DNA of 54,619 nt from Bacteroidaceae bacterium (GTDB lineage Bacteria; Bacteroidota; Bacteroidia; Bacteroidales; Bacteroidaceae), in the NCBI GenBank assembly GCA_017453465.1, contig JAFTEV010000004.1:1-54619 (forward strand), in the 5' to 3' direction. Within the stretch, counting starts at the first letter, position 1. Every line of letters starts with the position of its first letter. Shown here one piece after another: positions 42,658-54,568 of this stretch. The notes under the pieces are model-generated. The model was not told the origin of the DNA. It searched no databases and saw only the letters and a list, made by a program, of their open reading frames with translations. The translations under genes were made by a program, and so were the position numbers.

Positions 42658-43533
42658 ATGAACATTCTTATCACAGGCTGCAACGGGCAGCTGGGCAACG
42701 AGATGCAACTCCTTGCCAAACAGAATCCACAGCACAAGTATTTCCTCACGGACATTGTCATCCCCGAAGGACTTGATGCCACCGTGCTCGACATCACCAA
42801 CCGTCAGGCCGTAGAGGACTTCGTGGAAACAAATCAGATTGACTGCATCGTCAACTGCGCAGCATTCACGGCTGTTGACAAAGCAGAATCAGCAGAAGAA
42901 CTCTGCTACCTGCTCAACAACACAGCTCCAGGCTATCTGGCCGAGGCTGTGGGCAAACGTGGCGGCAGTATGATACAGGTCAGCACCGACTACGTCTTTG
43001 ACGGCACAAACCACACGCCCTACACAGAAGACCAGCCCACCTGCCCCAACTCCGTCTATGGCCGCACCAAGCTGGCCGGCGAAGAGTCCGTCAAGACGAA
43101 CTGCAAAAACAGCATGATTATCCGCACGGCATGGCTCTACTCCATCTACGGCAACAACTTCGTCAAGACCATGATTCGCCTGGGCAAGGAGAAACCCGAA
43201 CTTGGTGTCATTTTCGACCAAGTGGGCACACCTACCTACGCCCGCGACCTGGCCGTAGCCATCATGACAGCCATCAACAAGGGCATCGTGCCGGGCACAT
43301 ACCACTTCTCCAACGAAGGTGTCATTTCGTGGTACGACTTCACCAAAGCCATCCACCGCATCTGCGGCATCACCACCTGCCATGTGCGTCCGCTCCACAC
43401 CAGCGAATACCCCACCCCCGCAGCACGTCCCCACTACAGCGTGCTCGACAAAACAAAAATCAAGCAGACCTACGGCATCGAAGTTCCTTACTGGGAAGAC
43501 AGCCTTGCCGAATGTATCAGCAAGCTGCAATAG
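42658..43533 (+). CDS. rfbD: dTDP-4-dehydrorhamnose reductase
   Basis: A 291-residue cytosolic SDR enzyme that makes dTDP-L-rhamnose from dTDP-4-keto-L-rhamnose, the last step of the rfbBDAC pathway. Motifs: NILITGCNGQLGNEMQ at the N-terminus, NCAAFTAVDKAE near residue 70, STDYVFDGT and the catalytic VYGRTKLAGE (YxxxK) near residue 135, then IIRTAWLYS. The other rhamnose genes are not in the window. It starts 11 bases after the type IIG gene and ends at a strong terminator. Confidence 0.92.
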   Translation: MNILITGCNGQLGNEMQLLAKQNPQHKYFLTDIVIPEGLDATVLDITNRQAVEDFVETNQIDCIVNCAAFTAVDKAESAEELCYLLNNTAPGYLAEAVGKRGGSMIQVSTDYVFDGTNHTPYTEDQPTCPNSVYGRTKLAGEESVKTNCKNSMIIRTAWLYSIYGNNFVKTMIRLGKEKPELGVIFDQVGTPTYARDLAVAIMTAINKGIVPGTYHFSNEGVISWYDFTKAIHRICGITTCHVRPLHTSEYPTPAARPHYSVLDKTKIKQTYGIEVPYWEDSLAECISKLQ

Positions 43534-43571
43534 CTCAATGCCACAGAATTTGCAAAACTGTGCAAATGAAA

Positions 43572-43600
43572 AAAGACTGGGACGTGTGCCCAGTCTTTCT
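43572..43600. terminator. Bidirectional intrinsic terminator
   Basis: AAAGACTGGG and CCCAGTCTTT (43572-43581 and 43589-43598) form a 10-base stem with a 7-base loop. Ts follow on the plus strand and a T-run also follows on the minus strand. It serves rfbD and the convergent GH30-GH43 gene. Confidence 0.85.
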
Positions 43601-43619
43601 TTATTATATATAATGTGTA
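43601..43619. repeat. AT-rich CATTAT-type motif, intergenic copy
   Basis: TTATTATATATAATGTGTA, whose reverse complement is TACACATTATATATAATAA, sits between the terminator and the end of the GH30-GH43 gene. It is nearly identical to the copy at 17.16 kb. Confidence 0.7.
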
Positions 43620-43623
43620 AACA

Positions 43624-46584
43624 CTAATTGCCCGTGCTCAGATAGATTTCGATGAGGGCGGTGATGTCACCGACGGTGAGTTTGCCGTCTCCGTCAATGT
43701 CCCAAGGATTGTCTTCGGGGTCTTCGGGGCCTGGGCCGGGTTCAGGAATCTTCACTTCGTCGGGCGAGAATTGCCAGCTGTGGAACTTGGCAGACTGAGC
43801 TTTGGGGAAGACAAAGTAGAGGTAGTTTTGCAGAGCATTGACAGTGCTACTGAGGTTCACCTGAATGGTGGTGTCGTTCTCACATTCAAAGTTGACGATG
43901 GCAATGGGTTCTGCATCGAGGCTGCCCAGACGGACTTCCATGGTGCCTGTGCCTTGCAGGGTGGCGTAGAGGCTCTTGGCTCCTTCGGGGTAGTCGGCAT
44001 TGGCGAACTGCACACCGCGCAGCAGGGTCCAGTCGCCCGCACTGATGGCTGACACACTGGCCAGACCTGCGGAGTCTGTGTTTTCAGCCTTGATGCCAGC
44101 TGCACCAGCCACGGTGGTTGCACGCTGCTTGTCGTATGGATTCAGACGAGCTGCGGTGATTTGCGACACTCCCGTCAGCGAGGCTGTGTTGGCATTCAGT
44201 GTGGCCATCTTTGCCGTGCCTTCCACAACGGTCAGCTTGTTCATCTGCAAATTGCGGTAGCCGCCGCTGTAGCCCAACTGACTTTCGAGCCACTGCGTGT
44301 GGTAGAAGAGGTAGTAAGCTGAGCCAAACTTCTGCAAGTGGCTGTGGTTGTTGCCATACGGGTAGCCAATGCGACCAGGGTTGGGCAGTATTTCGCCCTT
44401 GTACGACCACTTGTCGGCCATGGGGTCGGAGGCTGTCAAATAAACAATTGAACAAGGTGTGGGAGCCTTGGCCGAACTATAGGAAGACCAGTCGTCGGCA
44501 ATGGTCCAGCGTGTGCAATAGCTGTAAACCCACTTGTTGCCGATGTAGTTGAGTTCGTTAGCCTCGAAATGGCAGGGAGCAGAAATGGGCTGAATGTCAC
44601 CGTCAAGAGAGATAAGGTCGCTGCCCAGTTTCACGATGCGTGCATTGCCGGGCTGAAGATTTGTGCCCTTGACATCGCCGCCGCCGAAGGTGAGGTAGGC
44701 TTCAGAGCCGTCGGGCTTGATGGCTGCACCGGGGTCGATGATGTTGGAGATAGTGCCCAGCCCCGATGTCTTGCTGTCGATGAGCGCATGACCCAGCGGG
44801 TCAGTCCAGGGACCAGTGGGCGACGTGGCTGTGAGCACGCCAATGCCCGCACCAGAGTTGGTGAAGTACATGTAGAAATGAGTAAGTCCGTCATCCTCCA
44901 CACGGCTGATGATGCTGGGTGCCCACGAAGCAGAAATCCACGGAGCAATGGCCTTCACGTCAATGGTGCCATGGTTGGTCCAGTTCACCATGTCGGCTGT
45001 GGACATGCAGACCAAAGTGTTAATCTTGCTGTACTTGTTAGCCTGCAAGCCATTGCTGGCATCAAACTCCTGCTGGTCATTGGTGCCATAGACATAGAGA
45101 CGACCGTCGTACTCAATGGCCGTGGGGTCTGCACAGAAGTTGTAGGGGTTAAGCGGGTTGCCATAGGTAGGCAGCTTGGGCGATGTAGCCAGTTCTGCTT
45201 CGGCTGTGCTGTCGGGGTTTTCCACCTTTTCAAAGACGAAGGTGTAGAATGTAGCTGGCTGCAAGGCAATCTTCAGCTTCTTGGTGCCGTCAGTATATTG
45301 GTCGGTCAGGTCAACCTTCTTGGCATTGACAGCATCGTTTGTGACAATGGCTGTAATCTTTGTGGGATTGATGGGGGTGTTGATGGTAAGGTTATATACT
45401 TCGGCTGAAGGATTGAGCACAAAGACAGAAAGCGTATCACCACCCTTGCTCATATAGGCCGAACCGCCAGCAAGCCCTGATGCATACGTGCCGATGAGGT
45501 TCGACTTGATGCGTGTCTTGCCCGTGGCATACTTGGCATAGTGGCTGAAGACATAGGCGCGCTTCCATAACTCGGTGTCGCTGCCACCGTGGTTGCAGGC
45601 AAAGAAGTCGTCGAGCATGTTGTAATAAACGTAGCCGTTGTAGCCGTTCTGCAAGGCTTGTTCGATGTTCTTAATCATTTCAAACTCGTAAGAAAACTGG
45701 CCGCTGTAGGAGCTGTTGTAGTCAATGAGGAACTCGGTCATCCACATGTGCTTGCCCGTCTTGCTGGTCACATTATTTATAAAGGAGAGGTCGTTGGAGC
45801 CGTAGAGGTGATTGCCCCACACGTCGATGTTATCTACAGCGTCCTTCATGCCCACCAGCGTGTTGTTGTAGTTGGCCTGTCCCCAGCCGAAGGTTTCGGG
45901 ACCCATAATCTTGCACTTGGGGTCAACGGCTGCACGAGCAGCCTTTACAGCGGCAGCCATCTGCTTGGGCGAATAGATACAGCTTTCGTAGCTGGCGTGC
46001 TCCACTCCGTTATCGGTAGCCGTCGGGGTGTAGTCACATTCGTTCTGAATGGAAATCATGTCGATGGGGCATCCCTTGGCCTCCATTGTGGCACGATAAC
46101 GCTCCAGGAATTTGGCAAAAGCGGGGATGCTGTCATCTATGATGGTTCCGCCATTGGAACCTTGTCCGCCCCATGTATGCTCGACCAGCGGCCATACCCA
46201 CGTGCCAAACTCATTCTGGTAATTTGATGTCCTGCTGGTCTTGTACTTCTTGGGCGGTGTCCATGGTGTAGCAAACACCTCCACGTCGTGATTGATGCTG
46301 CGTGCCCAGCGAATGGGATTGCCATACTCGCCCCAGTTGTTTTCGTTGGGATTGATGCGGACACGCATGATGTTCAGTCCCACCTGGTTCTCGCCCTGCC
46401 CCCAGAGCAGGTTCACCTTCTGCTGGGTGTAAACGTCGGCCCACTGGCCATTCATGCCAGTGCCACCGAAGCCGTCGATGTACTGGTACCTGGTTGAACG
46501 GCTCAGGGTGATGGTAGCCGTCTTCTGCGAAAAGGCAGTCAGCGAGAGGGCTGCCAACGCAGTAGTCAAGAGTGTTCTTTTCAT
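43624..46584 (-). CDS. GH30-GH43 fusion glycosidase with dockerin-like tail
   Basis: A 986-residue secreted xylan enzyme. The signal peptide ends near residue 19 (LSLTAFSQ). The GH30 domain (about 25-450) shows YIDGFGGTGMNGQW, the acid/base E182 in ISIQNECDY and the nucleophile E284 in WMTEF, as in glucuronoxylanases. The GH43 domain (about 475-790) shows NFCADPTAIEYDGRLYVYG, WAPSIIS and HFEANELNYIGNKWVYSYC. A beta-rich carbohydrate-binding-like region follows (about 800-940), then a single EF-hand-like DIDGDGKLTVGDITALIEIYL tail. Such tails are common in Prevotella; a true cellulosomal dockerin has two. It follows the GH115 gene by 11 bases. Confidence 0.87.
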   Translation of the reverse strand: MKRTLLTTALAALSLTAFSQKTATITLSRSTRYQYIDGFGGTGMNGQWADVYTQQKVNLLWGQGENQVGLNIMRVRINPNENNWGEYGNPIRWARSINHDVEVFATPWTPPKKYKTSRTSNYQNEFGTWVWPLVEHTWGGQGSNGGTIIDDSIPAFAKFLERYRATMEAKGCPIDMISIQNECDYTPTATDNGVEHASYESCIYSPKQMAAAVKAARAAVDPKCKIMGPETFGWGQANYNNTLVGMKDAVDNIDVWGNHLYGSNDLSFINNVTSKTGKHMWMTEFLIDYNSSYSGQFSYEFEMIKNIEQALQNGYNGYVYYNMLDDFFACNHGGSDTELWKRAYVFSHYAKYATGKTRIKSNLIGTYASGLAGGSAYMSKGGDTLSVFVLNPSAEVYNLTINTPINPTKITAIVTNDAVNAKKVDLTDQYTDGTKKLKIALQPATFYTFVFEKVENPDSTAEAELATSPKLPTYGNPLNPYNFCADPTAIEYDGRLYVYGTNDQQEFDASNGLQANKYSKINTLVCMSTADMVNWTNHGTIDVKAIAPWISASWAPSIISRVEDDGLTHFYMYFTNSGAGIGVLTATSPTGPWTDPLGHALIDSKTSGLGTISNIIDPGAAIKPDGSEAYLTFGGGDVKGTNLQPGNARIVKLGSDLISLDGDIQPISAPCHFEANELNYIGNKWVYSYCTRWTIADDWSSYSSAKAPTPCSIVYLTASDPMADKWSYKGEILPNPGRIGYPYGNNHSHLQKFGSAYYLFYHTQWLESQLGYSGGYRNLQMNKLTVVEGTAKMATLNANTASLTGVSQITAARLNPYDKQRATTVAGAAGIKAENTDSAGLASVSAISAGDWTLLRGVQFANADYPEGAKSLYATLQGTGTMEVRLGSLDAEPIAIVNFECENDTTIQVNLSSTVNALQNYLYFVFPKAQSAKFHSWQFSPDEVKIPEPGPGPEDPEDNPWDIDGDGKLTVGDITALIEIYLSTGN

Positions 46585-46595
46585 ATTACTAATGT

Positions 46596-49013
46596 TTATT
46601 CTATTGTGATTCGTTCTATAACAATACCCGCATCCAGGGGAGCGAGGGTCAGAGTGTGTACACCATCAGCCGTGGCAGAGAAGTTGACCTTCACCCGGCG
46701 GCGGTTGATGCGTTCCTTGGCCCAGTCAAACTGCTGGTCACCCGTGGCGTTGTTGAACTGGATGACAGCCGAGCCATTGGTATTGAGGGTGACGGGCGCA
46801 CTGCCGTCCACGGAGTAGTTCAGCCGCATACCTCCCTGCACGTCGTTGAAGGGGAAGTTGGGTGCCAGGGCAAAGGTGATGGTGGCCGCTTGCTTGTTGG
46901 TTTTGAAGCGGTACGTAATGCTGCTGCCATCCGTCTTTTCGCTGTAGGGCATCAGTGCAATGGCCGACTTGTAGATACCGAAGTCGGGAATGAGCGTCCA
47001 CTGCGCGTTCTGTGCATCGGTCTTTTCAGCATAGCAATCTGCATCAATGACTACTTTCCCTTGATATTCAGCAATGACGGGCGCGGTGGTGGCCACACGC
47101 TTCACGGCTGGCTGTATGTTGTGCTTTGGATTGTTCCATGAAACATAGCCAATGTGTACCTCGTCCATCATGTGGTTCCACTTGCCGCCCGCAATGTTGT
47201 GGTTGTAGTCGGCACAGAGCAGCGAGTCCTTCTGATAGCACTGAACCACGCGCTCAGCCCATTCGTTGGCAGCGGGGTCGCCAATGCTGGCCAGCTGTTC
47301 GTTCCGTGCCAGTGCGTAGTACATTTCATACATGTTGGCCATGCCACGGATGGGGAACAGGATGAGTTCGTTGTAAGCATCGCGATATTCCGTAGGCAGC
47401 GTGATGTACTGCGCCAGGGCATCGGCTTCGAGCATCTTGTATTCAGCCAGGTGCTTGTCCCACTCGCCGCTCTGCAAGTTGTAGGTGTTCTTGGCCAGTT
47501 GCTCGGCGGTGCGGCGATGGGCATATTTGCACTGGAGGTTGAGGATGCGGGCAGCATCCTTGGCCTGTGTTTCGCCAAACTGCTGACGGCAGAAGTCTTC
47601 AGTGTAGGCCATGAGGTTGTCGGCTGAGAACTGGGTGGGATTCCATGCCTCCTTAAACCAGAAGTCAATGGGGAACTCCATCGGCTTGAGGTCGCCCACA
47701 TTGAGCACCCACAGCTTGTCAATGCCAGCACGATAAGTGAGGTCAAGCTGTTCCCACAGGCGTTGCACCTGACTCACGTTGAGCCACTTGCTGTTGCGTG
47801 GAGCACCCACATAATCCACATGGTAGTACATGCCGTAGCCACCCGGATGGCGTTTCTGCGGCTGTGCGGTTGTGCGGTTGTGCGGTTGTGCGGTCTTCGT
47901 GTCGGGCAGCATACGCACATTGCCCCAGTTGTCGTCACACAGCAGGAGGATGACGTCGTCGGGCACCTTCATGCCCATTTCATAATACTGCTGCACCTCC
48001 TTATACAGTGCCCACACCTGCGGCACGTCTTTGGCTTTCTTGCCCGTAGCTTCGGCAATGAGCTTGCGCTGGTGAGCCACAATGCGCTCCATCAGTGCCA
48101 CATCGGGCTTTTCGGCCATGGGTTCGTCGCCGTTACCGCGCATACCGATGGTAATGACATCCTCGGTGTCCTTCATGCGTTCAATGCCTTCACGCCAGAA
48201 GTTGACCAGTTCGTCGCGGTTGGTGTCGTAGTTCCAGGGGCCACGTGTCTTCACCCGTGTCCACTCCTGGTGTGCCTTTGCGCAGGGTTCGTGGTGGCTG
48301 GTGCCCATGATGATGCCCATGTCGTCGGCAGTCTTCAGGTTCAGCGGGTCATCGGCATAGAAGGCTGCTGCCCACATAGCTGGCCACATGAAGTTGCCCT
48401 TCAAGCGCAGCAGCAGTTCAAACACCTTCGCGTACATCTTATGATTGAAACCGCCAAAGGTGCTGTGCGCCCAGTTGCCCATGCAGGGCCACTCGTCGTT
48501 GATGAAGATGCCGCGATACTTCACGGCGGGTTCCCCGTCGGTGTACTGGCCCAGACGTGCATAGACTTCGCTGTGTTTCTGCACCGGCACATCGGCCCAC
48601 CAATACCAAGGCGAAACGCCCAGCTGACGCGAGAGTTCGTAGATGCCGTAGATGGTGCCGCGCTTGTCGCTGCCCGCAATGACGATGCGGTCGTCCTGCA
48701 CGTCGATGATGAACTTTTCGTTCTTGCCTTTCAGTTCCTTGGCATAGAGTTTCTTGTCAATCAGGCTGCTCTTGCCGTAGGTGCCCACCACGATGGGGGC
48801 ATGGGCAGAGCCTGTCACTGCCTGCAGGTCGGTCTGCAAGTTCTTCAGGGCTATCAGCACACCAGGATAGTCAGCCTCATCACACTGCACCGTGGCAGCA
48901 GTGCCCGTCAAGCGCAGGGCCGTGGATGAAGGCTGGGTGAACGTAACAAAGTCATCGGCTGCCCACAGGGTGAAACAGCTCATAAACAGCAGAAGGAAGA
49001 GTCGTAGTTTCAT
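46596..49013 (-). CDS. GH115 alpha-glucuronidase
   Basis: An 805-residue exported enzyme. GH115 enzymes remove (4-O-methyl-)glucuronic acid from xylan. The signal peptide ends at FTLWA near residue 18; the ATG at 49013 is chosen because longer starts precede it with unrelated sequence. Family marks: AGSDKRGTIYGIYELSRQLGVSPWYWWADVP, YRGIFINDEWPCMGNW, LKGNFMWPAMW and GTSHHEPC. At about residues 373-386 an insert rich in Thr-Ala-Gln-Pro is encoded by an 8-bp tandem repeat, between KTA and HPGGYGMYYHVDYVG. A TAATTTTG box lies about 20 bases upstream, divergent from GH2. Confidence 0.88.
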   Translation of the reverse strand: MKLRLFLLLFMSCFTLWAADDFVTFTQPSSTALRLTGTAATVQCDEADYPGVLIALKNLQTDLQAVTGSAHAPIVVGTYGKSSLIDKKLYAKELKGKNEKFIIDVQDDRIVIAGSDKRGTIYGIYELSRQLGVSPWYWWADVPVQKHSEVYARLGQYTDGEPAVKYRGIFINDEWPCMGNWAHSTFGGFNHKMYAKVFELLLRLKGNFMWPAMWAAAFYADDPLNLKTADDMGIIMGTSHHEPCAKAHQEWTRVKTRGPWNYDTNRDELVNFWREGIERMKDTEDVITIGMRGNGDEPMAEKPDVALMERIVAHQRKLIAEATGKKAKDVPQVWALYKEVQQYYEMGMKVPDDVILLLCDDNWGNVRMLPDTKTAQPHNRTTAQPQKRHPGGYGMYYHVDYVGAPRNSKWLNVSQVQRLWEQLDLTYRAGIDKLWVLNVGDLKPMEFPIDFWFKEAWNPTQFSADNLMAYTEDFCRQQFGETQAKDAARILNLQCKYAHRRTAEQLAKNTYNLQSGEWDKHLAEYKMLEADALAQYITLPTEYRDAYNELILFPIRGMANMYEMYYALARNEQLASIGDPAANEWAERVVQCYQKDSLLCADYNHNIAGGKWNHMMDEVHIGYVSWNNPKHNIQPAVKRVATTAPVIAEYQGKVVIDADCYAEKTDAQNAQWTLIPDFGIYKSAIALMPYSEKTDGSSITYRFKTNKQAATITFALAPNFPFNDVQGGMRLNYSVDGSAPVTLNTNGSAVIQFNNATGDQQFDWAKERINRRRVKVNFSATADGVHTLTLAPLDAGIVIERITIE
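47859..47894. repeat. 8-bp tandem repeat inside GH115
   Basis: Three exact GGTTGTGC units plus one variant unit and a partial one occur in the coding strand's complement. Eight is not a multiple of three, so gain or loss of one unit would shift the reading frame. Confidence 0.85.
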
Positions 49014-49033
49014 GTGCGTTTCATTTTTGGTCG

Positions 49034-49041
49034 CAAAATTA
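49034..49041 (-). promoter_or_regulatory. Promoter -7 box of the GH115-GH30/43 operon
   Basis: The minus strand reads TAATTTTG followed by CGACC, about 20 bases before the ATG. An imperfect operator-like pair TGTAAC/GTTACA (49077-49082 and 49095-49100) lies upstream. Confidence 0.6.
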
Positions 49042-49193
49042 CACTTTTTTAGCAAAAAATCCTTTCGTAAATTATATGTAACTTTTAGCCCCACGTTACA
49101 AAACTGCAAGAACGAGAGCTGAAAACCAAAGAAATGATACACGAGAAAAAGTTTTCGTACAGCCGAACACTTTATTATATTAAGAAAAAGAAG

Positions 49194-49201
49194 TAACTTT
49201 G
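49194..49201 (+). promoter_or_regulatory. Promoter -7 box of the GH2 gene
   Basis: TAACTTTG followed by CCGC lies 22 bases before the ATG at 49223, divergent from the GH115 promoter. Confidence 0.65.
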
Positions 49202-49222
49202 CCGCAAATTATTGTTAAGACC

Positions 49223-51502
49223 ATGAAGCGGCAATTCCTTTTCATCACCTTGCTGTTGTGCCTCTCCACAGCCTGGGCACAACGCGAGAAAATCAACTTC
49301 GACTTTGACTGGGAGTTTCGGCTCACCAGCGACGATGACCGCAAGCCCATTGACCCAGACTGGCATCCCGTACAGTTGCCCCACGACTGGAGCATCAGCC
49401 AGGTGCCAGATGGCAGACTGACGGGTTGCAATGGCCACCTGCATGGCGGTGTGGGCGACTACCGCAAGACATTCAGCATTCCGGCGAAAGACAGGGGGCG
49501 TGCCATCAGCATCCTCTTCGACGGCATCTACAACCGCAGCACGGTCTGCATCAATGGCCACAAGCTGGGCTTCCGTCCCTACGGATTCTGCTACATCGAG
49601 TACGACCTGACCCCCTACCTCAACTACGGAGGCAGCAACCAACTGACCGTGAACGTCAATTCGCCCAGTGCCAACGACAGCATTGCCCGATGGTACACGG
49701 GCAACGGCATCTACCGACACGCCTGGCTCATCAAGACCAGCCCGGCACACATCAAGACCTACGGCACCTACATCGTGACCCGTGGCAACCAGGTGACCAT
49801 CCGGACGGAGACGGTGGGCAACATCGGCAAACCCCGCCTTGTCCACAAAATCTTCGATGCACAAGGCAAGCAAGTGGCCAAAGGCAACGGCGAGGAATCC
49901 ATCGAGGTGAAGAACGCCACCCTGTGGAACGGCATGGAGAATCCCTACCTCTACCGCGTGGTCACCACCCTGTATGACGGCAGCAAACAGCTCGACACCT
50001 ATGAATCCACCTTCGGTTTTCGCACCGCTGAGTTCACCAGCGACCGTGGCTTCCTGCTCAACGGCAAGCCGCTCAAGCTGAAAGGCTTCTGCCTGCACCA
50101 GGACGATGCGTGCTTAGGCTCTGCCCTGCCCCTGCGCAGCATGGAGCGGCGACTGGAGATGTTCAAGGGCTATGGCGTGAATGCCGTGCGCTGTTCCCAC
50201 AACCAGCCCGCGCCAGAGTTTCTTGATCTCTGCGACAAGATGGGCTTCATCGTGATTGACGAAGCCTTCGACAAATGGAAATCGGGCTACTATGCCGAGT
50301 GTTTTGACGAGTGGTGGCAGCGCGACCTCAGCAACATGATAGTGCGCGACCGCAACCATCCCTGCGTCGTTACCTGGAGCATCGGCAACGAGCTGCAAGA
50401 GGCTTGGGACGGCACGGGCGAGGGCGTGAAGCGTGCCCAGATGCTGCAAGACTTCGTGCACCAGCTGGAGCCTACGCGCCAGGTCTGCATGGCCTGTCAG
50501 AACAACCACAACGGCCAGTTCTCTGGCGTGACCGACGTGGTGGGCTACAACTACCTTGAAGCCCGAATGCTCAGCGACCACAAGCAATTTCCGCAGCGCA
50601 AGTTCCTGGTGACAGAAGAACTACCCTACTATTGCGGGGCTGAAGGCAACATCCGTGCCTACGACACCAACAACCCCTGGAACATCATTGCCGCCAACGA
50701 CTTCATTGCGGGTGGATTCATCTGGACGGGGCAGGACTACATCGGCGAGGCTTCGTGGCCCAGCAGCGGATGGCCCACAGGACTGATTGACCTGAGCGGC
50801 AGGGAGAAGGCGCAGGGCCTGTGGCACCGTGCCGCCTGGAACCCGGACAAACCCGTGGTGGGCATCGCCGTCAGGGACAACGCCCTGGACATCGACCACG
50901 GACGCGACCTGTGGCAGTGGCCCAACATGGCCAGCATCTGGAACTTCCCCTTCCGCTACGAGGGGTTGGTCGTGGAGGTCAACACCATCACGAACTGTGA
51001 ACGGGTGCAACTCATTATTAATAATAAGGTGATGGGCGAAAAGCGTACCGCCGACTACCCCAACCATACCATCGTGTGGAACGTGCCCTACACCCCTGGC
51101 CACATCGAGGCCAAGGGCATCAACGGCACCGACACCGTGGCCTACTACGACCTGCGCACGGCCAGCCAGCCTACCCAACTGCAAGCCACGGCAGACCGCA
51201 CCCAGCTGACGGCTGACGGGCAAGACCTCTGTTACATTCAGCTGCAACTGCTCGACAAGGACGGCATCCCCGTGCAGCACGAAAACCGCCACATCCGCGC
51301 CACCATCGAGGGCGAGGGCATCCTGCGCGGCTGCATCAACAACAACCTGCGGCGCACCACCCCCTTCACCAGCACCGAGGACGACACCCACTTTGGGCGT
51401 GCCTTTGCCATCGTGCAGACCACGCGCAAGGCTGGCCCCATCCGCGTGCGATTCGACTGCGAAGGCATGGCTCCCGTCATCCTAACGCTCAGCAGTCAGT
51501 AA
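49223..51502 (+). CDS. GH2 family beta-glycosidase
   Basis: A 759-residue exported enzyme with signal peptide MKRQFLFITLLLCLSTAWAQ. The order is a sugar-binding jelly roll (about 25-170, with LPHDWSI), an immunoglobulin-like domain (about 175-270), the TIM barrel (about 275-560) with RCSHNQPAPEFLDLCD, the acid/base Glu in TWSIGNE (390) and a VTEE nucleophile region (463-466), then C-terminal beta-domains. Members include beta-galactosidases, beta-mannosidases, beta-glucuronidases and arabinosidases; the substrate is not readable. Its position beside GH115 suggests xylan or hemicellulose side chains. The LIINN codons at 51013-51027 are AT-rich amid otherwise GC-rich codons. Confidence 0.87.
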   Translation: MKRQFLFITLLLCLSTAWAQREKINFDFDWEFRLTSDDDRKPIDPDWHPVQLPHDWSISQVPDGRLTGCNGHLHGGVGDYRKTFSIPAKDRGRAISILFDGIYNRSTVCINGHKLGFRPYGFCYIEYDLTPYLNYGGSNQLTVNVNSPSANDSIARWYTGNGIYRHAWLIKTSPAHIKTYGTYIVTRGNQVTIRTETVGNIGKPRLVHKIFDAQGKQVAKGNGEESIEVKNATLWNGMENPYLYRVVTTLYDGSKQLDTYESTFGFRTAEFTSDRGFLLNGKPLKLKGFCLHQDDACLGSALPLRSMERRLEMFKGYGVNAVRCSHNQPAPEFLDLCDKMGFIVIDEAFDKWKSGYYAECFDEWWQRDLSNMIVRDRNHPCVVTWSIGNELQEAWDGTGEGVKRAQMLQDFVHQLEPTRQVCMACQNNHNGQFSGVTDVVGYNYLEARMLSDHKQFPQRKFLVTEELPYYCGAEGNIRAYDTNNPWNIIAANDFIAGGFIWTGQDYIGEASWPSSGWPTGLIDLSGREKAQGLWHRAAWNPDKPVVGIAVRDNALDIDHGRDLWQWPNMASIWNFPFRYEGLVVEVNTITNCERVQLIINNKVMGEKRTADYPNHTIVWNVPYTPGHIEAKGINGTDTVAYYDLRTASQPTQLQATADRTQLTADGQDLCYIQLQLLDKDGIPVQHENRHIRATIEGEGILRGCINNNLRRTTPFTSTEDDTHFGRAFAIVQTTRKAGPIRVRFDCEGMAPVILTLSSQ

Positions 51503-51513
51503 GACATTTGGTC

Positions 51514-51603
51514 TGGCTCGCATAGGCAATGCGTCGCGCTCGCGTAGGCAATGTGCCAGGTTTAATTGCCTACGCGAACCGAGCGAAAAGCCTATGCGAG
51601 AGA
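51514..51603. repeat. REP-like palindromic repeat, copy C
   Basis: A partial unit (GGCTCGCATAGGCAAT) and a full unit (GCGTCGCGCTCGCGTAGGC plus AAT) are followed after a 12-base spacer by an inverted, partly decayed unit ending CCTATGCGAG. It lies in the 210-base gap between the GH2 and GH27 genes and may end the GH2 message. Confidence 0.8.
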
Positions 51604-51667
51604 AACGGAAAGACAGCGGCTTTTTAGTCCCTTAAAATCAAGAACTAACTGAGAGCGAATCGTTTGA

Positions 51668-54265
<2,598 letters not shown>

Positions 54266-54315
54266 AAAAAGTTTTTTTGCTCTTCAGATTTTGGTTTTTA
54301 GCAAGTTGCAAATGT

Positions 54316-54347
54316 TGTAACATTTCGCAAAACTCATGTAACATTTC
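54316..54347 (+). promoter_or_regulatory. Direct-repeat operator candidate
   Basis: TGTAACATTTC occurs at 54316-54326 and 54337-54347, spaced exactly 21 bases, about two helical turns. It lies 27 bases upstream of a -7 box. This spacing suits a dimeric activator such as a hybrid two-component regulator of glycan genes. Confidence 0.6.
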
Positions 54348-54373
54348 AAAAAGGAAGCTCCATGGAAACGCAA

Positions 54374-54381
54374 TAATTTTG
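54374..54381 (+). promoter_or_regulatory. Promoter -7 box at the right edge
   Basis: TAATTTTG followed by CAGCC, then an A/G-rich leader of about 100 bases and an ATG at 54481 that stops after four codons (MKPS). It looks like the promoter of a glycan-uptake operon whose first gene is broken at this point. Confidence 0.55.
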
Positions 54382-54568
54382 CAGCCGAAAAGAAAGGCAA
54401 AAGAAGAAAAGCAAAAGAAAAAAGAAATATATAAAAGGAATTTCTTACTTTATTATTATCAACTTAAAACTTTTTCGCTTATGAAACCCTCATGAATATT
54501 TCAAATTCGCCAAAGTGAATGAAAAGTGGCTGCCGCCTCGTTATATAGTTACACTACTTTACGAGATT

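Noticed and set aside
43642-43720. True cellulosomal dockerin at the GH30-GH43 C-terminus
   Set aside because: Only one EF-hand-like repeat is present, while type I dockerins have two. No cohesin or scaffoldin gene is in the window.
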